Shown: piece by piece, positions 46,401 to 54,100 of the stretch
Layout: each line of letters opens with the position of its first letter
Position numbering within the stretch: position 1 is the first letter of the stretch
NCBI RefSeq assembly: GCF_027580225.2
Contig: NC_073358.2
Location: 50,391,501 to 50,455,500, forward strand
Length of the DNA stretch: 64,000 bases
Direction of reading: 5' to 3'
From: Misgurnus anguillicaudatus
Lineage: Eukaryota; Chordata; Actinopteri; Cypriniformes; Cobitidae
Notes under the pieces: generated by a model
What the model was told of the DNA's origin: nothing
The model's input: the letters and a program-made list of their open reading frames with translations, nothing else
Database searches by the model: none
Made by a program: the position numbers and the translations under genes

Positions 46401-49400
46401 TAATCGAGCAATAAACATGAGCAATATTGGTTTCCATAGCAGGAAAGAAAAATACAGTGGAAGTCAATGGTGCTCAAATACAGTTTGGTTACAAAAATGG
46501 CTCAAAATAGCTTCAGCAGAACAAATAAATTTATACAACTTAATAGTAAGTAAATGATGAAATAATTTTCATTTTTGTGTGAACTATGCCTTTACTACTA
46601 TCTTTAACACAACATATTCACAGTGCAATGCAACAAAGTTTTTAAAATAAGAACTTTGACATTTACTGTTACTATTAAAGTATTACACAATATTCACTGA
46701 AATACAGCAGTAAGTCTGTATGATACTGTACAGTAAATTAGTTTTCTGGATGTGTGTTATTGTGTTCTTAATCTCAAAAAACTTTTCGAGCACTTTTTAA
46801 AGTAAATCAGTTGTATATGTCTGTCTTCACTGTCTTTGTGTGCGTGCTTGGTGTCCTAGTATGTCTGTTAAGCTGAGTTCAACTGTAGTTAGTGATTATA
46901 AAGCAGTTTAATCCTGTTATACATTCTGGTCGAGTAACCCAAACTTTTATTTGTGTACTTTGATTCATTTGTTTCTCAGGTATGCAAACCTCCTCACGCC
47001 GTACTCTAAAACTTTGCCAGCGATTATCGCCAAAGCATCCACCATCTACAACCCTTTCATATATGCTATAGTTCACAACAAATACCGGTAAATAAATCAT
47101 CAGACACCCAAATAACATAATCATATTTGTGTATTAAAATGAATGAAAATGGATAGTACTTATATTTAATGTGTTGGTTTCAGTGGCAGCCGGTGACTTT
47201 TCTTCTGTGGGCACGAATTCAAAATATATGTTCGGAGTGTCATGTGTGTTGCTTGTCATGTCAAAATATGTGTTTGTTGCGTCATGTGAACCACTTGCAT
47301 CATGCGTCATGTGAAATAAAGGGTTTTCGATAAAAGAGACACTCACTTCACACTAAACTCTGATTACACATGAGATTGAGTATCTGACAAACGCGAGCGT
47401 CTCTTTTATCATAAAACCCTTCGAAGCGTCTGCAGCAGACAAATATTTTCACAAGACACGTGATGCACATAAGTTTACATGACGCGCCACACACATGATG
47501 GGCTAAACACATGTTGTGACAAGCTTGCATAGTGCGCCCTCAAAAATAAGTCACCGGCCGCCACTGGTTGGTTTCTTCAATTCGTTTAATAGTTATAACT
47601 TTCATTATTAAAGATTATTATGAAATTGATTCTATGATTTAGGAGTTTTAAAGCTTTAAAAATGAATTTTTCCTAAATATTTCACTTGATACTGCTTTTT
47701 GGGTGCAACCTAGACTATCCTATGACCAACTCATAGATCAGTTTTCATCTGTGTCTTTGAAGAGCTACGTTAGCTGAGAAGGTTCCAGGTTTATCCTGTC
47801 TGTCTCGTGTTCAGAAGAACGGCGGTCTCGCCTCCTCCACTAACAGTGACACTTTAGACAGCAACTTTAGCAGACAGCCCTCCGTCTACACCAACAAACT
47901 CCACACCACCACCGACAACTCCTGTACTATGGTATTGTACAACAGACCAAGGGTGCACGTTCAATCCCAAATAGCAATGCACTCCAGGATGGATCTGCAT
48001 CAGAGTCTGTTGCAATCTGGGAAGTTGCCCACATGTCCCTTAATAAATCACTGTAAAACCTAACAGTTAAATTAACTCAAACCATTTAAGTAAACCGTTT
48101 GCATTAGGCCATTTCAGTTTTGAAACACATACGTTTGGGTGCTGTATAAACTTGAGTCATGTGCAATTATGCACTAAGTAGTGTGAACTTAAATATAAGT
48201 GCATAACTGCATATGACTCAATTTGTTTAAGCTCACTGTACTCAAACGTATGTGTTTTAAAACTAATGCAACCGGTTTACTTAAATGGTTTGAGTTAACT
48301 TTTAAGTTTTACAGTGTACAGTAAATGCACTGTAAGTCGCTTTGAAAAGAGGTGTCTGTCAAATGCATACATTTTAATTCAGCCCTTGCAATATAAGTGT
48401 ATTAGGTAACACTGGCTATGATAAATAATATACAGTATCAGACTGTGATACTCAGTGTTGGCAAAGATTTAGAGATTTTATAAAGTTCATTATTTCCAAC
48501 TTCATCACATGACCAGCTGAATATTTCTTAAATCTCAGTAACTAACACCTTTGGGCAAAACAAATATAAAACATTTCTTTGTATACTTGCTCACACAAAA
48601 AGAGTTTGTCTTGACTTGTGGATGCCTGAGATGTTATGAATATGATGTGTGTGAGATTGCAGGTAATAGGAGAGCTGGACCTGATGGAAAAAAGGTCAAA
48701 CATATCAAGAGCATCATTTATAAGCGCCGTAAACAGAGAAACATCATAAAATGTTCCTCACTACAAATGGAAAAGGTGAAGTTCAATCCATGAAATCACT
48801 AACTTGCACACTTAAACATTATTTAGAGTTCACAATGAGTTTTAAAGAAGATGTCTCAACAAACTGCTATCAAAAACTGAAATCTCAATACAATCACCAA
48901 AAAATATGAAATACACTGTAAACAATAATGTTGCGTGAAGTTAAAGGGATAGTTTATGTCATCCTCATGTTATTCTAATCCTGTATGAGTTTTTTATTTT
49001 ATTTTGATGGACACAAAAAAAAATATTTTGGTGATGAACACAATTGTAACCATTGACTTACATAGTAGGAAAACTTAAAAAATATTATGGAAGTATTGTC
49101 ATAAATGATAAAAAAAAATTTGTATAAATTATGGTATGCACACAGTTGATACACACTGCAAAAAATGACTTTCTTACTTAGTATTTTTGTCTTGTTTTCA
49201 GTAGAAATATCAAAAAATTCTTAAATCAAGATGTATTTTTTTGATGAGCAAAATGACCTAAGAAAATAATACTAGTTTTTAGACAAAAAATTTACAATTT
49301 AAGTGAATTTGTGCTTAAAACAAGCAAAAATATCTGCCAATGGAGTGAGAAAATTTTACTTGAATTAAGTGTTTAAGAAAAAAGAAATCTTATTTCACAA

Positions 49401-50451
49401 TTTTGAAGAATTTTTTGCTTGTTTTAAGGACAATTTCACTTAAATTGTATATTATTTGTCTTAAAACTAGACTTATTTACTTAGGTCATTTTGCTCATCA
49501 AGAAAAAGCATCTTAATTTAAGAATTTTTAGATATTTCTACTGAAAACAAGACAAAAATACTAAGTAAGAAAGTCATTTTTTGCAGTGCAGTTGATGGAA
49601 TTGAATATCATCGTATTTGTTTTTCTACTATGAAAGTCAATGGTTATATTCAGGGTGCTTACTGTCATTTATTATATCTTCTTTTTGTGTTCATCAGTAA
49701 AAGAAATTCAAACAGATTTAAAACAGCATGAGGATAAGAAAATAATGACAGAATTTTCATTTTTGGATGAACTATCCCTTTTAAACAACTTAAAAGAGAT
49801 TGGATTAGGGGAAAGGGTTTTGCAAATCAATTTTTGACAATACGTTCACATAACTTATAAAAACAAGTTGAAATTGATTAACTTAATTTGTTAAAGTAAC
49901 ATATGTTGATTTGACAAAAATGCTGCATTTTTTTACAGTGATGCTATTCATATTTACTTTATTAACTCTGTACAACAATAATTGTATCATTTTATTTGCA
50001 TTCACTTTTATCTCTTTTAGAAAAATTAGAGACAAAACTGATTCCCTAAATGAAACATATTAACCCATTAAGTCTCATAAAAGCCAATATCAGCAATACA
50101 GTCTTTCTTCGTGACTGTATAAACATTTGATCTTTGAATTATGTTTGCGCATGTGCGTGTGTGTGTGTGCGTGTGTGTGTTCTGTAGACTCCAGTACAGA
50201 TGAAAGAGTCACTTAGCCTATGTGAACAAGATCTTGTCCTTGTCTCTGGTTCCCTCGTGGCACCTGCACCGACCTACACAGAGAAAAGCAGCAGTGCTGA
50301 CATGATCCCTGATCTCCCGTTTGACCCTAAAAGTGGCAGCTCTTCTAAAACTCCCAAAATCCTCGAAAGTCCATCTTCTGAGAGCAGCGTGAGAAAAGAT
50401 GTGGAGAAGTTTGACCTCACCACCAGGACTCAAGAAACTTCTCACACATGA
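25701..50451 (+). CDS. opn4: Melanopsin-class opsin (opn4 family), nine exons
   Basis: This encodes a retinal-binding G-protein-coupled receptor of the melanopsin (rhabdomeric-like, Gq-coupled) class. Nine exons (25701-25834, 28817-28950, 29179-29382, 30131-30302, 30386-30538, 46980-47087, 47763-47931, 48663-48728, 50188-50451) join in phase and give 467 residues. Diagnostic sites: disulfide cysteines in GCKIYAF and TSCTW; Tyr at the rod-opsin 113 position (CKIY), as in melanopsins; Glu six residues before the ECL2 cysteine (position 181); DRY; WAPY in helix 6; the retinal lysine in IIAKAS; NPFIY; and HNKYR, like the HPKYR of invertebrate opsins. The C-tail is long and Ser/Thr-rich. Which paralogue (opn4m or opn4x type) is not decidable by eye. 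The N-terminus is short from ATG 25701; an upstream exon ending in phase 0 may exist. Intron 5 spans 16.4 kb and is full of transposons. Confidence 0.9.
26810..26875. repeat. Short GC-rich hairpin
   Basis: GGGCGGGGCTAAAACGGTGG on the left pairs imperfectly with CCACCGTGCATGGCCCCGCC on the right, leaving a loop of about 15 bases. It lies in opn4 intron 1. Confidence 0.6.
27399..27765 (-). pseudogene. Degenerate RecQ-like helicase gene fragment
   Basis: Read on the - strand, an ATG at 27763-27765 opens MAAVVEIRCVDSDIESVLKD and continues KEEQRE. Shifted frames then show remnants of motif I (TTGFGKS), motif Ia (MKDQVKEATEMG) and motif II (GIVVDEVHLMYKW). Order and spacing match a RecQ-type ATPase with internal deletions and at least one frameshift before MKDQV. 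It has no C-terminal part and is not functional. Confidence 0.7.
27940..28641. repeat. hAT-type MITE, TAG(T/G)GGTGGGCG ends, perfect 8-bp TSD
   Basis: The element runs TAGTGGTGGGCG to CGCCCACCCCTA. The duplication TCCCGTTT is at 27932-27939 and 28642-28649. The arms are rich in ATCGAT and GATACC motifs (CGATCCGATACC on the left; GTATCGATCTGATACC on the right). Confidence 0.85.
28817..28950 (+). CDS. opn4: opn4 exon: ICL1 and TM2
   Basis: The acceptor is TTTATTGCAG and the donor GAATTGG/GTAACT. It encodes SNKKLRSLPNYFIMNLALSD with the TM2 LALSD motif, then the loop toward TM3. Confidence 0.92.
29017..29100 (+). repeat. tRNA-derived SINE fragment
   Basis: TTATAGCTCAGTTGCTTTAG (box A-like) and GGGTTTGAACCCA (box B-like) are 37 bases apart. 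The body after it is short. Same class of head as 17305-17375. Confidence 0.6.
29179..29382 (+). CDS. opn4: opn4 exon: TM3, ICL2 and TM4
   Basis: The exon starts after GTGTCTGTAG and ends at GGCTGGA/GTAAGA. It holds the disulfide Cys and the position-113 Tyr (CKIYAF), ISIDRYLVITKPL, and TM4 through APLIGW. Confidence 0.94.
29777..30061. repeat. MITE, TTAAAGGAACAGTATGTA ends
   Basis: The left end TTAAAGGAACAGTATGTAAG and the right end CCTACATACTGTTCCTTTA form an inverted pair about 285 bases apart, in the intron before the ECL2 exon of opn4. Confidence 0.8.
30131..30302 (+). CDS. opn4: opn4 exon: ECL2 and TM5
   Basis: The exon lies between CTCCTCTAG and GGCAG/GTTTGT. It encodes YIPEGLMTSCTWNYVS (Glu181 equivalent and the ECL2 Cys) and TM5. 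Confidence 0.93.
30386..30538 (+). CDS. opn4: opn4 exon: ICL3 and TM6
   Basis: The exon follows GTGTTAAG and ends at GCGGG/GTGAGT. It encodes a basic ICL3 end (MRSEWKLAKIAAVV) and TM6 with SWAPYACVTLVAW. Confidence 0.92.
30617..32770. repeat. 48-bp minisatellite with 861-bp higher-order repeat
   Basis: Units of 48 bases (CATACTGCATAGCAACGCCC, then TAACAACCACTCAGAACACC plus 8) repeat about 45 times. Because 48 is divisible by 3, one frame reads as a 16-residue repeat (SILHSNALTTTQNTTK) for 332 codons. It has no start context, splice link or domain and is not called a gene. An array variant pattern recurs with a period of 861 bases (for example 31087-31463 and 31948-32324), one unit being 3 bases short. 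Confidence 0.9.
32771..33296 (-). mobile_element. 5'-truncated LINE (L2/CR1-like) 3' fragment
   Basis: The - strand encodes the end of a non-LTR reverse transcriptase ORF: HITPVLSSLHWLPVKFRIEF, then KALHGMSPKYIS, RPLRSA, MWNSLS and VFKSQLKTNFFSLAF, ending at the stop near 32943. The 3' tail is a run of AAGTTG units (seen on + as CAACTTCAACTTCAACTT). It interrupts the minisatellite, which resumes at 33297. Confidence 0.85.
33297..33642. repeat. 48-bp minisatellite, right block
   Basis: The same 48-bp units continue after the LINE fragment until CCATACTGCATA at 33642, where a transposon interrupts them. A last partial unit resumes at 45682 (TAGCAACACC). Confidence 0.9.
33785..34960. repeat. 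Left subterminal repeat block of the nested transposon
   Basis: Dozens of copies of a roughly 20-base unit (GGTTTCCTACAGGAATCCTG and variants with CTGCAGG, CTGCTGG, CTACAGG) run from the terminus inward for 1.2 kb. A larger period of about 190 bases is also visible between 34010 and 34510. Long open frames here are by-products of the repeat. Confidence 0.9.
35365..37392 (-). CDS. BEN-domain coiled-coil protein of the nested transposon, 325 aa
   Basis: Six coding exons on the - strand (37392-37239, 37022-36865, 36764-36614, 36514-36375, 36180-35964, 35522-35365) join in phase with no stop and give 325 residues. A non-coding first exon probably ends at 37720. N-terminus: MWALIEWKELEASLDIVKRK, then GDVVDVKYEDESSPAIVLKL. 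Residues 85-104 are basic (KRAVKRKQIF) with SPEN/SPEK repeats, a likely nuclear signal. Residues about 115-154 form a coiled coil (MRREIKVLRTENQELKAL). Residues about 205-310 fit a BEN domain: AVFGRGTLATHSLSG, PPLDLVKV, then FLRASLREKMNDEHKL. BEN domains bind DNA or chromatin proteins. The stop is at 35365-35367, with AATAAA on - near 35076-35071. I infer a DNA-binding accessory role in transposition; a regulatory role is also possible. Confidence 0.85.
35717..35919. repeat. Nearly perfect 200-bp palindrome MITE
   Basis: The left arm ACACTGAAAAAAATGATTCA and the right arm TGAATCATTTTTTTCAGTGT close a palindrome whose arms pair almost fully (TGCAATCAATTTATTTAAGC against GCTTAAATAAATTGATTGCA). 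It lies in the last intron of the BEN gene. Confidence 0.9.
37433..37507. repeat. GA microsatellite
   Basis: A run of GA dinucleotides with occasional CAGA units lies in the first intron of the BEN gene. Confidence 0.95.
37838..37873. promoter_or_regulatory. Putative divergent promoter between the two transposon genes
   Basis: The - strand non-coding exon ends in a consensus donor (GATTTAG/GTGAGT at 37720), and a + strand non-coding exon ends at TTTCACT/GTAAGT (37873). Transcription therefore probably starts in both directions from a short GC-richer segment around 37740-37860. Start points are inferred; no TATA box was identified. Confidence 0.45.
38302..41323 (+). pseudogene. TNP2/CACTA-like transposase, resident copy, C-terminally broken
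   Basis: Coding exons are 38302-38380, 38463-38509, 38708-38773, 38858-38923, 39008-39073, 39170-39232 and the long exon from 39434; all join in phase. The N-terminal part is acidic (DDTSESEEE repeated). The long exon has a zinc-ribbon pair (CPTC, CASC), WNVDGVPIF, VCDSVARC with GCNWC, and DYMHGILLGVSRQ, as in Transposase_21/TNP2-like DDE transposases of animals. An extra A in an A-run near 41229 (8 A instead of 7) shifts the frame and ends it at 41323. A second lesion makes TAA at 41394-41396. The related copy at 54101-56365 lacks both. AATAAA lies at 42094-42099. The broken C-terminus makes function doubtful. Confidence 0.85.
42182..42838. repeat. Right subterminal repeat block of the nested transposon
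   Basis: Many direct and inverted copies of TCCTGCAGGAAT, TCCTACAGGA and CCTGTAGGAT occur over 650 bases up to the terminus GTAAGGG. Spacing is less regular than in the left block. Confidence 0.9.
42839..42953 (+). promoter_or_regulatory. Putative first exon and promoter of the outer element gene
   Basis: CCACGCCTCCACTTAAC, then TTTTACCGCCATTTTC and AGGACTGAAGAGATGAG/GTAAAT, look like a GC-richer promoter and a first exon ending in a good donor at 42953. It lies directly right of the nested transposon. Confidence 0.4.
43600..44958 (+). pseudogene. Degraded multi-exon gene of the outer element
   Basis: Exon-like blocks with good splice sites follow one another: about 43607-43754, 44069-44160, 44296-44416, 44497-44611 and 44760-44958. 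The last three read in one frame: KYAEVMYCKIANIQQL..., WDSDVAALPWLIHLLPSFVK, then INPCFEVDGSAQPCLLCVGN and ending at TAA 44956-44958. An in-frame TAG in the 44296 exon (GQ-stop-KFKYG) breaks it. The LLCVGNK...FYIILDQKAIPC segment resembles the C-terminal module of a multicopy family of uncharacterised fish proteins, from memory. No function is claimed. AATAAA lies at 45294-45299. Confidence 0.5.
45682..46311. other. Intron sequence with minisatellite remnant
   Basis: One partial minisatellite unit (TAGCAACACC, then CAAATCACC repeats) is followed by unremarkable AT-rich intron sequence. No gene is seen. Confidence 0.5.
46312..46600. repeat. MITE, AAAGGGATAGTTCACCCAAA ends
   Basis: The left end AAAGGGATAGTTCACCCAAA with AAATGAAAATTCGTCATTAT pairs with ATAATTTTCATTTTTGTGTG and AACTATGCCTTTA on the right. 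Members of the same family are at 48942-49783 and 60447-61220. Confidence 0.8.
46980..47087 (+). CDS. opn4: opn4 exon: TM7 with the retinal lysine
   Basis: The exon starts after TTTCTCAG and ends at TACCG/GTAAAT. It encodes LTPYSKTLPAIIAKASTIYN, then PFIYAIVHNKYR. It sits 16.4 kb from the previous exon. Confidence 0.95.
47181..47566. repeat. hAT-type fold-back MITE, perfect 8-bp TSD
   Basis: The ends are CAGTGGCAGCCGGTGACTTT and AAGTCACCGGCCGCCACTG. GTTGGTTT is duplicated exactly at 47173-47180 and 47567-47574. It lies between the TM7 exon and the first C-tail exon of opn4. Confidence 0.9.
47763..47931 (+). CDS. opn4: opn4 exon: proximal C-tail
   Basis: The acceptor is CTTTGAAG and the donor ACTATG/GTATTG. 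It encodes the start of the cytoplasmic tail (ATLAEKVPGLSCLSR), then a Ser/Thr/Asn-rich stretch. Confidence 0.85.
48049..48316. repeat. Fold-back MITE, CACTGTAAAAC ends
   Basis: CACTGTAAAACCTAACAGTT on the left pairs with AACTTTTAAGTTTTACAGTG on the right. Inner arms ACACATACGTTTGGGTGC and ACTCAAACGTATGTGTTT also pair. Confidence 0.8.
48663..48728 (+). CDS. opn4: opn4 exon: Ser-rich tail segment, 66 nt
   Basis: The exon starts after AGATTGCAG and ends at AGCGCC/GTAAAC, 22 codons in phase 0: VIGELDLMEKRSNISRASFI then SA. Reading through the donor would soon meet a stop, so the splice is needed to join the last exon. The exon is inferred mainly from splice sites and phase. Confidence 0.7.
48942..49783. 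repeat. AAAGGGATAGTT MITE split by another MITE
   Basis: The left end TTAAAGGGATAGTTTATGTC and the right end TTTTGGATGAACTATCCCTT delimit an element of the 46312-46600 family. The element 49154-49588 lies inside it. Confidence 0.75.
49154..49588. repeat. Fold-back MITE with CACTGCAAAAAATGACTTTC ends
   Basis: The left arm CACTGCAAAAAATGACTTTC is the inverse of the right arm GAAAGTCATTTTTTGCAGTG; the next 60 bases also pair. CAGTTGAT occurs at 49143-49150 and again at 49589-49596, a probable 8-bp target duplication with three extra bases on the left. Confidence 0.85.
50188..50451 (+). CDS. opn4: opn4 terminal coding exon
   Basis: The exon starts after GTTCTGTAG and ends at TGA 50449-50451. 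It encodes 87 residues rich in Ser, Thr and Pro (KSSSADMIPDLPFDPKSGSS), typical of a phosphorylated melanopsin C-tail. Confidence 0.85.
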   Translation, partial: TPVQMKESLSLCEQDLVLVSGSLVAPAPTYTEKSSSADMIPDLPFDPKSGSSSKTPKILESPSSESSVRKDVEKFDLTTRTQETSHT

Positions 50452-51900
50452 ACTGTCCAGCACAGTTATTGGAGACTATGGAAAAACTTCTCACATGAAC
50501 TGAAAATGCTCAGCAATGTATCCACTTCAAGTTCTAAGACTGATCAGTTAACTTTGGATCCAGAAGAAAATATCAGTGCTGACATGCCAACAAACGAGTT
50601 TATGTTTTAGGTTTTCTTCATGCCATAGAACCATAGAAATGACATATGATGGAGTGGTTGAAAAGGAAATTCCTTCTTGATTTTTATACTTGGTTGCGCT
50701 AAGGAATAAGCATTGTACTCATTACATTTTGGCTTAGGTCTAAGCTTACTTCAATTTGTTCCAGACCTTTATATTTTCCCTGGAAATCTAATTGAAACCA
50801 GTTTCATTTGGATTAACCTTCATTCAAAAACACCAATGAGGTCACTGACAAAGTTTGCGGTTTAGGTTCAAATAATTGCTGAAAACACAGGGTTATAGGT
50901 TTAAAACAAATCATTGCCAGAATGTACTAATAATCATTTATTTATATATATTAATTTAATTACACCATTGTAAATTCTGCTTGTGTACAGCTTAATGCAA
51001 TTTATTATAATAACATTGAAACAGACCACAAGGTGATATTGTGAGGTGAGGCTTTGTCGGTAAGGCTAAGATCCACTGGATTATATTTACTATTTTATGC
51101 AGATCCTGATATGTTTGTGTTATAATGTATGTTACGATATGATGCAGGGGTCAAAGCGAATAATTTTTTATACTGGCCCAGTCGGGCCAATGGTTCAGGT
51201 TTTCACTTGCCCTGCCAAAATTTTCACTGCCCCCCGCAAAAAAAAAGTCAGTGTCACATTTAAAAATAATAATTCAAAAGTCAAATACAATTGTATACAT
51301 ATACAACAGACATGTTCCAACGAAAAAAAGGCTGCCAACTTTTCTGCTTTACCTGTTAACTGACAGCAAATTGTGCAAAATATTGCATTGATTCTTTCAT
51401 CGTGTTTTACCCAAGTAAATGTCTGCTTCCAAGATGCTAAATAATATACATTAATGAAAATATATTTTAGTGACTAAGGGTGAAGCACTGGCCCGATCGG
51501 GCAAGTGACAATACTTTTTACTGGCCCAAACGTCTCTCATGCTTGCCCCGGGCGGGCCACTGGGCAGTCCTTTATGTTGAGCCCTGTGGTGTTATAAATA
51601 TATTTATCCTGAACCTAAAAAGCCCTAAAATAAAATAAGTCTAGTGAAGTGAAAAACGGTTTCTGATTAATAGATTTGAAAAGCCTCTGAAGTAAAAAAA
51701 AAAAAATGTACTTGAAGGGTGTATAAACATCAATTGTAATGATATTCTAGTGTGTTTTCACCAACATACTGTAAGTCCTCTGATTTGTTTATTTTGAATA
51801 TTCTTACTAGAAAGTGTCACCTTTTTGTGCAAGTAGAACTTTATATTGTAATTTTTTTTACATTTTAAAAAGAAATAAAGACTTTTATTCTAAATGATAA
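50452..51900 (+). terminator. opn4: Probable opn4 3' UTR with AATAAA
   Basis: Non-coding sequence follows the stop. AATAAA occurs at 51874-51879, and weaker A-rich candidates lie near 51630. A hAT-type repeat (51145-51586) would sit inside this UTR. The end point is uncertain. Confidence 0.4.
51145..51586. repeat. hAT-like element with CAGGG(G/C)TCAA ends
   Basis: The left end CAGGGGTCAAAGCG and the inverse of the right end CAGGGCTCAACATAAAGG match the hAT CAGGG pattern. Inner TGGCCCAGTCGGGCC and GCCCCGGGCGGGCC segments also pair. No clear target duplication was seen. Confidence 0.55.
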
Positions 51901-52251
51901 AAGAACAAAATCCATTTAATCTAACAATATTTAAATTTATTTAGCATGACCTTATACTGTACATTAAATCCATGTATTATTTTATATTTTCTCAATGTAA
52001 TGTGCAATTTGTTGACTTTAAGAAAGTAGGCCGTTTCTCAAAACGGAAGGCTGCATCCTTCCTAGGTCGCATATCTGAGTACGTCATCAAACCTGGTTTA
52101 TTTATGTTAACTGAGCATTACATTCGCAAGTAATAAGCATATTTCAACAATTTACGATTAACTAAGAATAATAGTCAACTTTATAATTGTTAATGTTCTT
52201 AAAAAAGATGACGTAGGCGACCTACAAATGCGATTGCCACAGTCGTGGGCA

Positions 52252-53340
52252 TAGACATTATATACGTAGACACCTCATGACATGCTGGAATGCATGAAGC
52301 GTCAGCGCCATATTGGATGGGTCTCCTCACTGTACGCTAGCACCAGAGTCAATGGGAGTTAACGGAAAGAAAGCCATACTATGGCCATATTTTGTGCAGC
52401 TTACGGTTGCAATAACCGGCGCAGTATTGATTCCAGATCACATGGGATTACATTTCACAGAAAGATTGAAGAATCATTTTGGTTATTTTACATTATTATT
52501 TATAATATTATGTCAATGTTCAGCAGGAACTTGTACTCTCATGATCTCTCGCTGTTTTTTCTTCACATTTGAAGGTTTCCCAGTGATACAGGCATGACGA
52601 GGCAATGGGAAGTTGCTATAAAACGGGAGGGTTTTGTTGTGACAGAGTCGTCAAAGCTCAGAAGCAAAGAGTATAGACAAGAGGGGAAACTCTGATTCGT
52701 TTTTAGCAACAGCCACTAGATGGCGCTTCAGTAGCGCGTCCGCTGGAATGAAAATTCTCACAGCCAATTCATTCTCAATTCATTCATATTAAAATTAATT
52801 TAATACCTAATTACGTAAAAATAACATAAAAATTTTGTACTAAAGTACTTTTTACTTAAGTAAAAGTAAAAAAAGTAGATTTTTAATGTACTTAAATATT
52901 AAATATAAACCAAAAACTTGAAATTATGAAATGTAGTGGAATAAAAATTATGATAATATGCTTTGGAATATAAGTTTTCCAAAGAAAAACACTGATAAAA
53001 TACAGATACTTGAAAATTTACTTTTATGTAGAAAATAAAATACTTAAGTAGTGTCTGCCTCTGTCAATATGCCATAGCCTACTTAAAGAGCATAATAAGT
53101 ATTTTAGCATAAAAAGCAGTATTTTTCAATCTGTGACAGCGTCCTGTATCATAACTAAATTTCTGCCGCTTATAACAACTAAAACCGTGTGAAAATCCCG
53201 TAAAAATTAGGGGAGTAATGATTTTTCCTCATTAGAAATGAAAGCAAGGGAGCGCACTGGAGACCCATCCAAGATGGCGGTCGCGCGATACGTCAGCTCC
53301 AATAGGCAGCTCAGTCTACGAGGTGTCTATAATGTCGTGA
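52252..53340. mobile_element. Non-autonomous element with THAP-like exon
   Basis: The left part ATAGACATTATATACGTAGA then CACCTC is mirrored by GAGGTGTCTATAATGTCGTG at the right end. Further in, GCGCCATATTGGATGGGTCT is mirrored by AGACCCATCCAAGATGGCGG. Between them lies the exon at 52381 and AT-rich filler containing an acttaagtaaaagt repeat. The class could be P-like or Kolobok-like. Confidence 0.55.
52381..52473 (+). pseudogene. THAP zinc-finger N-terminal fragment
   Basis: From the ATG at 52381 the frame reads MAIFCAAYGCNNRRSIDSRS, then HGITFHRK. This fits the start of a THAP domain (C-x4-C followed by ITFHR). The remaining zinc ligands and the rest of a transposase are missing, since the frame runs into unrelated sequence. 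It probably derives from a THAP-bearing transposase gene. Confidence 0.55.
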
Positions 53341-54100
53341 GATGCAACAGGAAGTGACGTCACACGTCTGTTTCAAAACATCGGAAGGAACAAATATTAG
53401 AAGCGTCAGGACAGAACTGACAAGCTATTTTTAATTTAATTTAAATATTGACTAGTGATAAAGCGATCTAATGGCCAGATTTGATTATTAGATAACTGCA
53501 CACATATCGACGATTTTACCAATAGGCCTACAGCCTTTGTAGTAAGTAAATATGAAACCCCATATCGGTCGACCACTTTTATTTTTGTAGGTTTAATCTT
53601 GATTTAGTGTTTTATTTAATTAATCTTTTTTATTTAATTGCTCAATAGAGTTTCACGTCATACTTTATACTCCGTTTATGTAATCTGAAAGTGAAGAAGA
53701 GGAGTGGGACGAACTCAACACAACACTACATCATAACATGGTAAAAAACACATTTTCTTTAAGAAATTAAAATAAAATTGCATTTATCAATGCTTGTAGT
53801 TTGTGTACAGAGTAACTATTTGTTCATTTGTGATAGCAAGGAGAATCTGACAATGAGAATGAACAAAACTGGCATATGACACCCCCTAAGGACCCCACAG
53901 TAAGTACATCTGAAATGTCAACATCTGTATATACAGTACTTACATTTATCTTTTGTTTGCTCACTTCTTTAACTATTATATTTTTATCATGTCTCTCGAT
54001 CCTTAAGCAAACTTTAACTCTTCTTTTCAACTGTGTAATAGTGTAGTAAGTGTGTGGTGTAGATTTAACAGAACAAAAGAAGAATATTTATTTATTTCAG

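Noticed and set aside
48551..48793. An 80-codon open frame overlapping the 66-nt opsin exon
   Set aside because: It reads a different frame from the one required by the neighbouring exons. The phase-0 reading joins 47931 to 50188 cleanly and gives a Ser-rich tail.
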